A program made the position numbers and the translations under genes. The notes beneath the pieces were generated by a model that saw only the letters and a list, made by a program, of their open reading frames with translations, did no database searches and was not told where the DNA came from. This document shows, in pieces, positions 28,325 through 38,854 of a stretch of DNA of 64,000 bases (its first letter is position 1; every line of letters starts with the position of its first letter). Source of the stretch: Epiperipatus broadwayi (Eukaryota > Onychophora > Udeonychophora > Euonychophora > Peripatidae); the NCBI GenBank assembly GCA_028023455.1, contig JAQFVV010006542.1, forward strand, positions 139,001 to 203,000, in the 5' to 3' direction.

Positions 28325-29062
28325 TCTTATCTTGGATTGAAAGCATTACAGTGTTTTAATTTTGGATTCATAAATTTTAGAGTTGACTAAATAAATTAAA
28401 GGTAACTGCTGGAGTGTTGAATTAAATACTAAGATCTAGGTACAATGCTCTCAGATTCAAGATTTTCACTGAAGAAAGCCACAAGCTAAAAAGTAGTCTG
28501 GGGCTACTGGATGAGTAGGTTTTAGAAAATAATTTTAGGCATAAACTTTTTTGCACCTATTGATTATTATGGCTTACACTAGGTGGCACTACATTATGAA
28601 GCATTTTGTCAGTTTAATTGTTTGAGGTGGCAAAGAAAATGGTGATCACATGATGCTTAGTAGTTCAATACCAATTCCAGCCAAATGGGATGAAGGTGAC
28701 TATGGTTATTAAAGAACCTGACACAAATTATTATAGGTGTGAACTGGGTTTAGATCTATGTGATTATACAAGTAATAATCTTGGATTGAAAGCATTATTT
28801 TGTTTTCATTTTGGACTCATTGCTTTATAATTGGCTAAATATGCAAAAGGTAGCTGCTAGAGGGTTGCATTAGATCCTAAAATTTAGGTTCTGTGCTGTC
28901 AGGTTCAGGGCTTTTTATTGATGAAAACCACAAAATAAAAACTTGTCTGGAATATTGGATATGTCACCATTAGATAGGGATTTTATGCATAAACATTCTT
29001 GCATCCATTCATTACTCCAGCATGCATTGGGTGGCATTACTGTATGGAGAGTTTTGCTTATT
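28325..29062. repeat. Diverged tandem duplication, unit ~450 bp
   Basis: About 300 bp starting with CTTGGATTGAAAGCATTA at 28332 recurs at 28783. The two halves match in order through TTTGGA.TCAT, GGTA.CTGCT.GAG.GTTG, a GATGAAAACCACAA-like block, GGCATAAAC and GGTGGCA.TAC. They differ at perhaps a quarter of sites. The ~150 bp between them may complete the unit. No coding sense or tRNA box was seen, so this could be an old local duplication or an unnamed repeat family. Confidence 0.75.
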
Positions 29063-30529
29063 TTAAAATAATTCTTCTCATTCAACACAATTTTAAATAG
29101 AGAATTAATTTTTTTTTATCCAATCAATTTTATAATAACGATTTTCAATAATTTTTAAAAAATGAAAGTAGATCAAAGATTCAGTATCTGTAAAAGTATG
29201 ACATATCTTTCATTTTAAAAATAAAAGTTATATCTTATGATAGTCATAATTTTTTAGTTTTTTTACTCCCAGTTTATATGGATTTCCAGTGCACAAATTC
29301 TAATTAATTTGCCTTTATTCTATGGCTAATATTTTAATCCTACCATTGATTCATTATTCTAGAAAGAATAATAGAATAATATAGTACTTTTCCATATTTT
29401 TCTTGTCACAGAAACAATGAACATCTGTCATTATCACTTTACACTTAATCAGATGTCAACCTTTTTGGTCATGAGAGCCACTACACTATCAAAGTGCACT
29501 TTGACTAAAATAAAATCACATAAATTTTCCATTTTTCATTAGTACTATCTTTATTCTTTGTAGCTTTCTAGAATTATTTTTATTAGTGACAATCCACTTG
29601 CCTTTGATAATTCTGAGTCTTATTGGTTTGAGGCTACTCATTATTTGAAATTCCCATTCATTTTGCCAGTAATCTCTTATTCAAAGATCATTTCTCTATA
29701 TACTCTTTTAGAAGTTATCCAGTGGCAGTCAGATTTGCTTTGGATCTTATTAATAAATAATGTTAAATAATAATTTATTGTTCAATAATGATGGATTGTT
29801 GCAATGTCTATGGTCCAACAAATGTATTCTATGCCTGTTATGATCTGAAAAATATTCAATCATAATTTTATATATACAAAAATGATTGTTAGAAAACTGA
29901 ATGATATCAAGAATTGACAACATAAATACTTATATTAAGCACATGTTTTTTTATTGTTATTAAAAAAAATTTGGAAAAAATAAATAAATTTTATTTTATG
30001 ACATTATGTTTTAAAAATTTTAAAATAATTTTACTAACCAACAGAATTAACAAATTTGGTAAATATTTGGAGAAAACAATTTCACTATAATGGTCAAACT
30101 TTTAATGCATGAAAAACACATTCCATTATTGTTCTTAAATATAATATAATAATAGTAAAAATAGTGGAACAGTACTTACATAAAAAGTCTGAATATAATT
30201 TTGATTTTCTGGTATAAATTTAGAACTTCTTAAAAATAGTTTTCTCTGCAATTTAGATCCTAGGAAAATATGCAGTTAAATTCAATGTATTTAGAGTAGT
30301 ATTATCAGTAATCAGATACACATGAGAAAAGTAGTTCCAATGCTATGCATTTATAAAAAATGTAGGGGGGGAATTTACATTTTAAAAATATCTTATTTGC
30401 AAGTATAGTTACAATTAGTGTAAAACAAGTCAAGAATTATTCTCTTCATTAAAAATTTTACTTATTTTGAATAAGAATTTTCTAAAAAAATATTCAAGAA
30501 AATAAAATATAATCTTTTTGCATTATATG
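29063..30529. other. AT-rich region, no gene
   Basis: No gene, RNA gene or recognised repeat. Contains a G7 run at about 30364. Confidence 0.4.
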
Positions 30530-30531
30530 TA

Positions 30532-31438
30532 CACTTGGGTCTCGTTTTATGCGGATTATTTTAATGCAATTTTGAAGTTATGCAATTCATGTTTCTTCTT
30601 AATATATTTCATATTTCACTATATTTATTAGATATCAAGAAATTTAAATTATTAATAACTTATTTTGACTTGAAATACTTTTTTTTCTTTCAAAAATATA
30701 ACGTTATATTAGCAGATAACAGAAATAAATAATGTAGATTTTTTTAAAAATAAATAACGAAGATTTTATTGATTTTATAAACTGAAAATAATATTTCTAA
30801 TGATAATGTATAATCTTTTTGTTTTGATTGCAATATCATTTTTTTAAATATAGAAACAAAATGTGAACTTTTAAAATTTATTTCAGTAGTAAAAATCAGT
30901 TGTCAAACACAAAACCATTAGCACAGCCCAAGACTGAAATTGGCACTAGTTGTGTAAATGGGATGGAGCAGAATATGGTAAAAATTAGATGGGAAATGGA
31001 AAATAAAGTTTTTCTGGGCATAATTGCTGAGAGATTCTTGACTTCATTCAAGAAGAAGCTACATCACATCATATCAATGAATCTGATTTCTTACCAGTTT
31101 ACAAATGAACCGCACATTTGAAAATAGTGATAATCATTAAAATACATATGAAAAAATGTCAAATTAAATATTGTAGTTAATAAAAAAAAAAGGTAAAAAA
31201 AGTTTGTCTTGTACCATTTTTTTCAAATATTTGATATTTTTTATTCATCATACTTTATTTTCTTACTTTTTTAATGCAAATTTTAAAGTAATTTTTCATT
31301 GTTGCTTTGCTTTTATGCAAATTCTGGAAATTACAGACTCCTATGCCCCCTTTTTCAAGGTAAGTTAAGTCTATGTGTGATTTTTTTAATGCAGGTTTTC
31401 TGTGGAATGTAACTACCACATAAAACGAGACCCAAGTA
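30532..31438. mobile_element. Tigger/pogo-like terminal-inverted-repeat element (MITE)
   Basis: The left end CACTTGGGTCTCGTTTTATG and the reverse complement of the right end match over about 23 bp with two differences. A TA dinucleotide flanks each side (30530-30531, 31439-31440). The TA duplication is typical of Tc1/mariner elements, and the '..CTCGTTTTAT.G' core resembles Tigger/pogo ends (CAGGCATACCTCGTTTTATTG). The 907-bp interior has no transposase motif, so it could only be moved by an enzyme made elsewhere. It encloses a LINE-like fragment. Confidence 0.8.
30951..31090 (+). mobile_element. LINE 3'-end fragment nested in TIR element
   Basis: The segment from GGGATGGAGCAGAATATGG to ATCACATCATATCA matches the end of the plus-strand LINE at 51.1-51.3 kb (GGGACGAAGCAGGATAGAG ... 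ATCACAGCATATCA). The best-matching core is TCTGGGCATAATTGCTGAGAG against TCTGGGCATAATGGCTGAGAG. It is probably a 5'-truncated copy that landed in the TIR element, or a piece already carried by it. No target duplication could be defined. Confidence 0.6.
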
Positions 31439-31639
31439 TAATTTATTTTGGTTACTTATGACTATTCTGGTTTATTCTTAAAAATTGAACTCATCATGTA
31501 AATTTAGTGAACAGAATATGACTATCATTGGATAATATATATTGAACTGGATGGGAGTAAATCGCTCTGATCACATTTTTTTAGATCTCTATTTTTACTC
31601 TGGCTGCACTCTCATTATTGCAGCAGATTAATCCTTCAA

Positions 31640-31870
31640 GCAGAGAAGTACAATACCACAGATGAATGAAACACCAGTGGTACCTATAATCACACTGAGG
31701 CTATACAAAATATAACCTATGATCACATTTCCAAGCTATAGCACTTCTCAGCACCTAGATTCAAACCCCTGCCATCCAAAGCAGTTTATTTGTTTTGAGG
31801 CTTAACCACAGGCACCAGCTAACCATAGGTTATATAGTCAGCATTCCCAGATGACAGGTATATATACTCC
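31640..31870 (-). mobile_element. Possible tRNA-derived SINE
   Basis: On the minus strand, GGTTAGCTGGTGCCTGTGG followed by TTAAGCC resembles a tRNA D-arm/A-box region. About 40 bp later GGGGTTTGAATCTAGGTG resembles the B box and T-arm. Outer limits are estimated. It is not the same family as the 17.7-kb SINE. Confidence 0.4.
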
Positions 31871-34208
31871 AGTGCTTGATATACCCCCAAGTTAGCTCCT
31901 TTTCTCAATTGTGAGAGAAAATCTTTGACTCACTTGCCCAATATTTATAATTAACTATAATTTAAACTATTAGTGATACAGTTATAAGAGAGAGAATCAA
32001 TAAGACAACAATTAAGTAAACAAATATATTTATTTGCACATACTCATCATTATAACATAGTATAATAAAAATTTACATATATGCACACACACATTTAAAA
32101 CACAATATGATAAAAATTTGTGGAGACAATATTAAAGATTACATTGGGTCTAGCTATTAAAGTTCAATAAAATCTTTTATTCACATAAATGTTCAAATCC
32201 TTAGAATAGGATAATAAAGATTATATTTACTTAGGATTTTCAATAGCACAACACACTTTCATAGATACTGCTCATTGCTTGTTTTTTGATTTGTCGATTA
32301 CCAACTGTTTGGCCTTTTTTCATTGATGGCTTTGTTTCTTATTGATTTTCCAGTTTACAATAGAAAGATTTTCAATAATTCACAGATCATGAGATGGGTA
32401 GGAGTTTCAGGTGGAAAGCATCTGATGGTACTAAGAACTGGGATCAAAGGCTAGCAACCCACTTCAGTTGTTGTTTAGCATTGCATGCTGTTATGTCAGC
32501 CATCAGTTAATATTCATAGATGCACACATATGCTGGAAACATTGATGGCTTTTGGCTTTCTTCTCTTTTTTAAAAAACTTTCTAAAACAGCTATGTTGAA
32601 TGATAATTTTGCTGCATCTGAAATAATATGACTGGCAATAATAATTATAATGAATGAATAAATCACTTGCTCCTTGTATATGCTTCTTTCTCATTGTTTT
32701 TATTTATCATTCTTCGATCTGATTTAATTAATTTTATATTTCCTTAATTAATTTTGTATTTAGTTTTAATCTAATTTTTTGTTTAGATTAATCTAATGTT
32801 TCAATAAGATAATGTTTATAGTTCTTTCCTTTGTTTTTTTAATTAGTACAAATGAGAGTTATTATTTCTTTTTTTCCCTATTCTTTATCAGCCAAGTAAT
32901 TGTTAATGAATTGCAAATTTGAAAGTTTTTCTTTTATAAATTACATTTTTAATTCAATTTCTTTTTTACATTTTTGTCTCTTTTTTTTAGATTTATAAAA
33001 AAGAAGAGCTAGTTTCAACTTTTTACATAGAATCCCCTCCCCCTCCTACTCAATTTTTAATATTAAAACTTTTTTATTTTTTTAAACAATAAGATGATGC
33101 AATACTTAATTTTTGCAAGTTTGCATATAAAAAAAACCTCTTTAAAACATTATAATTTGTGTTTCATTATTATCACTTTTCTTTTCTTTTAAAATTAATT
33201 TGATCATTTATATTAATAAATGATTTCATACATAATGCAAAATATATGTGTTTTAAGCCCATATATTTGTTGGTGGCACAATATAAACAAAACAGTGAAA
33301 ATAACAGATGAATTAATATATTTTTCTTAGTGTTTCTTTTCTTTTGCTTTTTAAAAAAAGCAAGCTTTGCTTTGGTTTTTTTACCTGGAGATATGGCTCT
33401 TTATAGGCTTAAGAAATGGTATGCAGTTAAAAAAAACACATTTTTGTTAATACCTTCTAAACCTATGTATATGTTGTGAATAAACTCCATAATTGTTATA
33501 TGAGATTATCTTTCATTCATGTATGTTATAATTATATAATAAAACACTCTAAACATTAATTCAGATTTACTGCACTACACACAATTAAATGAGATGAGCA
33601 TGTGATTTGTACAGATACATGATGTGTTATGACAAGCGATGAAATGCTAATGAATTGAAAAAGAAAATATTTATCAAAGCTTTGTTTTGGACTTTTTTTG
33701 ATAATGGCTGGAATGAAGTCCCTTGAAAAATTTTGATTGAATTTTCCTAAAGTGGAGCTATTCCAGATATTCTCATCTTGCATGCTAAGAAATTTAATCT
33801 GATGAGTGCCTATAGTTTTAAACTTCAATTATATGTGTAGAAGTAAAAAAAACCACATGTTGATGCACTTAATAAAATACTAGATAAAAGTAAAAACACA
33901 AGAAAAAACAATTAGTAAATATGGTTTATTCAGAAAATAAGAACCAAATAAAAAGTAAAGTGATAGCTCACTGGACACAGAATGACCAATGGTATTAGCT
34001 ACTGGGTAAATAAATATACATAAAATATGTAATTGATAAATTTCAAAATATTTATAAAAGTCTTTTCAATAAGAAGGCATAAGCTATCTATTAAAAATGA
34101 ATGAATTGTTATATTACCCAGAGGTTGCAAATAGATCTTAAACTTATTGCATAATTCTTACTTTGGAATAATAAGAACAAAGCATGAGCTATACTTATGT
34201 CTGATTTC

Positions 34209-34210
<2 letters not shown>
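31871..34210. other. AT-rich region, no gene
   Basis: No gene supported. T-rich and A-rich homopolymer runs are common around 32.8-33.4 kb. The 90-codon minus-strand frame at 33556-33828 has no recognisable motif and is probably chance. Confidence 0.45.

Positions 34211-34286
<76 letters not shown>
34211..34286. repeat. (TA)n microsatellite
   Basis: Thirty-eight TA units, uninterrupted. It is among the longest pure TA tracts in the window. Confidence 0.95.
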
Positions 34287-34291
<5 letters not shown>

Positions 34292-35513
34292 CACTTTCAG
34301 ATATACCAGTGACCACATGAATCAAACTAGGCCAGCTAAAACAAGAGACACTCTTGGTTACAGACAGCTGGGCATTGTAAAAGAATCCAATTAGATCCTG
34401 CTAGACTAGGAAAGGACAAAACCTTTCCATTATTATTGATGTTTAAATGTTAGAAGGAGTTATTCTATCCAATTTTAACATATAAATCAGAATGCTAGAA
34501 GTAGTTATTCTATCTAATTTTAACACCTAAATCAGAATTGTCTCTTTGAGAAAATTTTTTGTCACTATAGTTATTCTTTGTTATCAATAAAAGGGCAAAT
34601 CTGTACAAATAATATTTCACTTACATACTGACACTGCCATTTCTCTTAAAAAGCAATGGATATGCTAAATTCACAAGATGTTAAAAACATCTCCAGAAGG
34701 GAACAACAAATTAGTAGAGGATGTGCATACCTAGAGGGCTGCTAATCCAACACATAACACCATTATTAGATAAAATGTTAATAAATAATAGTATGAGAAT
34801 AAATTATTCAAATTCAAGCTTAAACATTTCACCATAAAAAACTAAAGCAGTAAATTATGGCCACTTCAAGATAATTACAACAGTTTTAATTTCATATGTA
34901 CCCAGACAATACTAGATTCCAGATACAATTGATTCAGAAAAGGTTAACAATTTAGTAAAATAAAAAAAATTCTTGAAGGTCAACATCATCAATGGAATAA
35001 GAACCAACTTTATGTCAACTTCAATTTGTCAAAAATATTTAGTGAAGCAGTGATACAACCACACCCCATGAAGCAGCAAACAGTAATCTTATCAGATAGT
35101 GGCAAACAAATGGCAGCTCATAATATCAAAGCTTTATCAACACTATGTTTAGAGATAATAACTAGCCAAAGCAACAAGAAAAAGGAAGAAGCAACAAAAA
35201 AATAGAAAATTACATAAGCAGTTTACACATTCCATGCATCAGTAATCACCAATCTTGTCAATGTGGTAACCAAGAAATAACTCAACCATAGCATTGCCAA
35301 CACTATGTTTATAGATAATATTTAACCATATCATCAAGAAAAAAAAAGAAGCAACAAAAGAAATAGAAATTTGCTTATGAAATTCACTTTTGAAAAAATA
35401 AACTTCTTATATGGGTTTAGTGAATAATAAATGATTATAATTGGTCAAAATATATAAATAAGCAAACCAATAGAAATAATGGATATATTAACATATTTTC
35501 CTATGTGGTGCAA
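34287..35513. other. AT-rich region with short internal duplications
   Basis: No gene. Two short diverged duplications: AATGTTAGAAGGAGTTATTC near 34444 is echoed by AATGCTAGAAGTAGTTATTC near 34490. AAAGCAACAAGAAAAAGGAAG near 35167 is echoed near 35332. Confidence 0.45.
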
Positions 35514-35523
35514 TTCTTTTACT

Positions 35524-35633
35524 CTTTTTTTCCATGTGTCATAGCATCGGCCGGGACGCGAACCCACAACCGTCTGCAACCAACTACTTGCTTGCATGGC
35601 AGCTGCGTTACCTCTCGGCTAACAACGCAAGAC
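35524..35633 (-). mobile_element. tRNA-derived SINE, copy 3
   Basis: The least worn copy. On the minus strand: GTTAGCCGAGAGGTAACGCAG (A-box region), an extended anticodon arm, then GGTTGTGGGTTCGCGTCCCGG with B box GGTTCGCGTCC. This is one change from the GGTTCGANTCC consensus. The shared 3' unit CTATGACACATG and oligo-A follow. A 10-bp duplication TTCTTTTACT lies at 35514-35523 and 35634-35643. The body is longer than in copies 1 and 2 in the anticodon region, so it may be a distinct subfamily. Confidence 0.85.
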
Positions 35634-35696
35634 TTCTTTTACTTTTTTAAACTGGAAATATACCTGTTTGGAAATTTAAAGAATGATGTGTAGTTT

Positions 35697-35724
35697 AAAT
35701 GATGATGATGATGATGATGATGAT

Positions 35725-35789
<65 letters not shown>
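35697..35789. repeat. Compound (ATG)n(ACT)n microsatellite
   Basis: About 9 ATG units then about 20 ACT units. On the minus strand it directly follows the SINE-like 3' end GGCTTTTACC, so it is probably the tail of that element. Confidence 0.95.
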
Positions 35790-35880
35790 TTGGTAAAAGC
35801 CTGAAATCCAGGCAAAGCAGCTTAAAGCGTTGATGCTAGACAAAATCAATGAAATATAATGTAACCGGGCCACTGCAACC
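35790..35880 (-). mobile_element. SINE-like 3' end (GGCTTTTACC type), copy 1
   Basis: On the minus strand the sequence GCCTGGATTTCAGGCTTTTACC abuts a trinucleotide tract. The same end, GCCCGGATTTCAGGCTTTTACC, abuts the (TTA)n tract at 37388. The inverted repeat inside it (GCCTG..CAGGC / GGATTTCAGGC) can form a small hairpin. The upstream limit is unclear and no Pol III promoter was recognised in this copy. Confidence 0.55.
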
Positions 35881-36069
35881 TTTTCTTTTCTTAGACAACA
35901 AGGTTTTTTTTTTCTAATATTGATTAAACGAATAATTTTTATTTCATTTAGAACATGATTTCTTTATTATTAAACAAATTTTGATATTCATATTCGTTAC
36001 TTTTTGTGGGTTTTTTTTCTTTTTATCATTTGAAAAATTTGGACCGTTTTACGGACGTCAAAAAATTTG
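35881..36069. other. AT-rich spacer
   Basis: T-rich sequence leading into the degenerate tandem repeat; nothing else seen. Confidence 0.35.
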
Positions 36070-36760
36070 TTTGGATTCCACCGCTGAAAAAATAGAATAC
36101 AATTATTTGCAAGTTGTTTAGAACTTAATTCTACCTTTCTTTTTTTTTTGGCTTGGCTAAATGGTTTTTCTTATTATTATTAATTATTTATTTTTTTAAA
36201 AAACACAACTTGTTTTCACTTTGATTTAGATTATGGTTGTATTCGCCTTTTTTTTGGGCTACTACAAGAAACAGCTTTTTGAGTGGGAAACGGGGGGGGG
36301 GGATTCGTACTGTTATTATTAACAAAAAGGCAACAAAAATAGTCAATTATTTTAACAGCTCTGTAAAAAGAGAAGCAACTTTGGGACTTGTTTCGAATTT
36401 TGATTTCTTTTTGGTTGACGTAATTGTTTTTTTAATATTAAATCAAAATTTACTTTTGTGTTTTTGCCGATTAAAAAATTGTTTTCAAACACCCACCCCA
36501 ACACACTCGAAAAGGAATTGTAACCAAAAAGTCAAGAATTTAACTTTTTTTTTTTTTAAACAACTTTTTACTTTGATTTCTATTTCATTCAAATTACCTT
36601 TTTTTTTTAACCTTCTACAATAAACTGCTTGTGGGGGTATTTCATAATTTATTATTCTTAACAAAAAGTCAAACAAAGTCATCATTTATTTTAACCCCCG
36701 CTGCAAAAAATTGAATCCAAATACTTGGAAATTTCTAATGAAATAAAAAACAACAAAAAA
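36070..36760. repeat. Degenerate tandem repeat, unit ~280-360 bp
   Basis: A similar string recurs at about 36260-36370 and 36615-36720. Each copy has CTACAA.AAAC.GCT, a G-run, TTATTATT.TTAACAAAAAG, CA.TTATTTTAAC and then a CTG.AAAAA block. A third partial copy (CCGCTGAAAAAATAGAATAC) lies at 36080-36100. The copies are heavily diverged. The 12-base G run at 36290-36301 belongs to the middle copy. Confidence 0.55.
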
Positions 36761-37248
36761 GGACACAAACTTTTGGACTTTTTACAATTACTTATTCGAT
36801 TTTATTGCTGTAATAAAAAGTGGACATTACATGTGCCTGACAAAAAAAAAAACACAATCTCACACACTTTCTGTACTCAGCAATTCTGAAGAAAAGTTTC
36901 AAAATTGCCTGTTCGTCTCAGACCTTTTAGTGGTCTTGAATATGTTCCCCACACTGAAACGTGACTTAGCACATGAGCTTTGTCAAAGCCTGTTCGAACA
37001 TACAGATTGCCAATTTTTTACATATTAACCTTTTTTTCGGGAAGGGTCGGGACCATATGACAATTATGAATAATTAACAACATTTTTTAAATCAAAATGA
37101 CATTACTCTATTACAGAGATTTGAAAAAGTCGTACTGCCTTGAAATTTAAACACCCTCAAGCGATATGGTAATAAGCTAAGAATGAATACTCATAAATAG
37201 TTTCGAAGCACAAAACAGGTCATAATATTTTTGTGCAATGTCATGTAA
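36761..37248. other. Less AT-rich spacer, no gene recognised
   Basis: Base composition here is more balanced than in the flanks. The open frame at 36831-37028 includes FVSDLLVVLNMFPTLKRDL but matches no family I recognise and has no supporting context. Confidence 0.3.
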
Positions 37249-37650
<402 letters not shown>

Positions 37651-38377
37651 TTCAAAGAATTTTATTAAACAAATGTTACATAGATTCTTTACAACAAACA
37701 ATTGTATTCTGTTACATAGGCAATCATAGGACTTTGGAACAAGTTCTAAATTTTAAAATCAATTGTATTTTACAATTTAAATAATCTGTTTGATGGTTAT
37801 TCTGTTATAGGTTTGATGGCTGTCTTATGAGTGACCATGTTGCTGCTGCAATGTCTGGAGTGCTAATTTTGTAATCCCGCTCTTTTATTTGTTGAAGTTT
37901 TTTTTGTAAATGTTGCTGGATGTCTTCTTGTATTGTTACCAAATGTAAATGAGCATCTTGTGCACCAGTATGCATATAGTAAAAAAGTTATTGCTCGTAT
38001 TGTTGGGGTAGAGTTTTTTTTAAAAGATTGTAATATGTTTATTAATGATGTATTTTTCATTTGGTAAGTTTCTATTAACAATTTGCATATATTGGATAAA
38101 CTTGTGCATGAGTAGAATATATGCTGTTGTATCTCTTTTGCTGTGTGGCAAAGATTGCAAAAAGGATCAATGTTTTTATATAGACATCTGTATCGAAGGA
38201 AATATGATGTTGGTAGTGCATAAAGATTTATTTTTAATATAAAATCAAAAAATTTTGGTTCTAATGACCATTTTTTGAATTTTTTTAATAATTGATAATT
38301 GCTAATTCCAAGCATTGTTGTTTGTGTGTCTCCAGGATTTTCTGGGTATAGTAGCTTGTAAATTTGCCAGTATGAAT
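37651..38377 (-). pseudogene. 5'-truncated LINE copy B2 (ORF2 C-terminus and 3' UTR)
   Basis: The minus-strand frame starts right at the edge of the 38382 tract with KYKYSYWQIYKLL, equal to HKYSYWDIYGLMN of copy B. It continues to a C-terminal region with CNLCHTAKEIQQHIFYSC, a CCHC-type zinc-binding pattern, and YWCTRCSF....NNTRRHPATF. The 3' end is CTTTGAAAC followed by (TAA)n, as in copies B and C. Everything before the last part of ORF2 is missing, as expected for incomplete reverse transcription. The 5' junction lies inside a (TTA)n tract and not in unique DNA. Confidence 0.85.
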
Positions 38378-38381
38378 ATTT

Positions 38382-38597
<216 letters not shown>

Positions 38598-38854
38598 GTT
38601 TCAATAAAGGCTTTATTGATCTCAATGGTTTACAAAAGTTTACATCTAGAAAATTTCAACTTTTACATACAATGAGTAATATTACGGTAAACATATATAT
38701 AAAGGAAATTTAATGGTTACACTTTGTGGTTAATGGACTATAACAATATGAAGGATAAAAAAACAAAAATAATTAGAGTTCTAAAGTTTGATGAGCTTAG
38801 TTTTGTGGACATGTCTTTTTGAATGTTAGTTGTATGATAGTTTTTTTGCAGCAT

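Noticed and set aside
35524-35633. Functional tRNA gene
   Set aside because: The B box and T-arm are tRNA-like, but the acceptor stem does not pair, the anticodon arm is too long, and the piece has an oligo-A tail and a 10-bp target duplication. It is a SINE.
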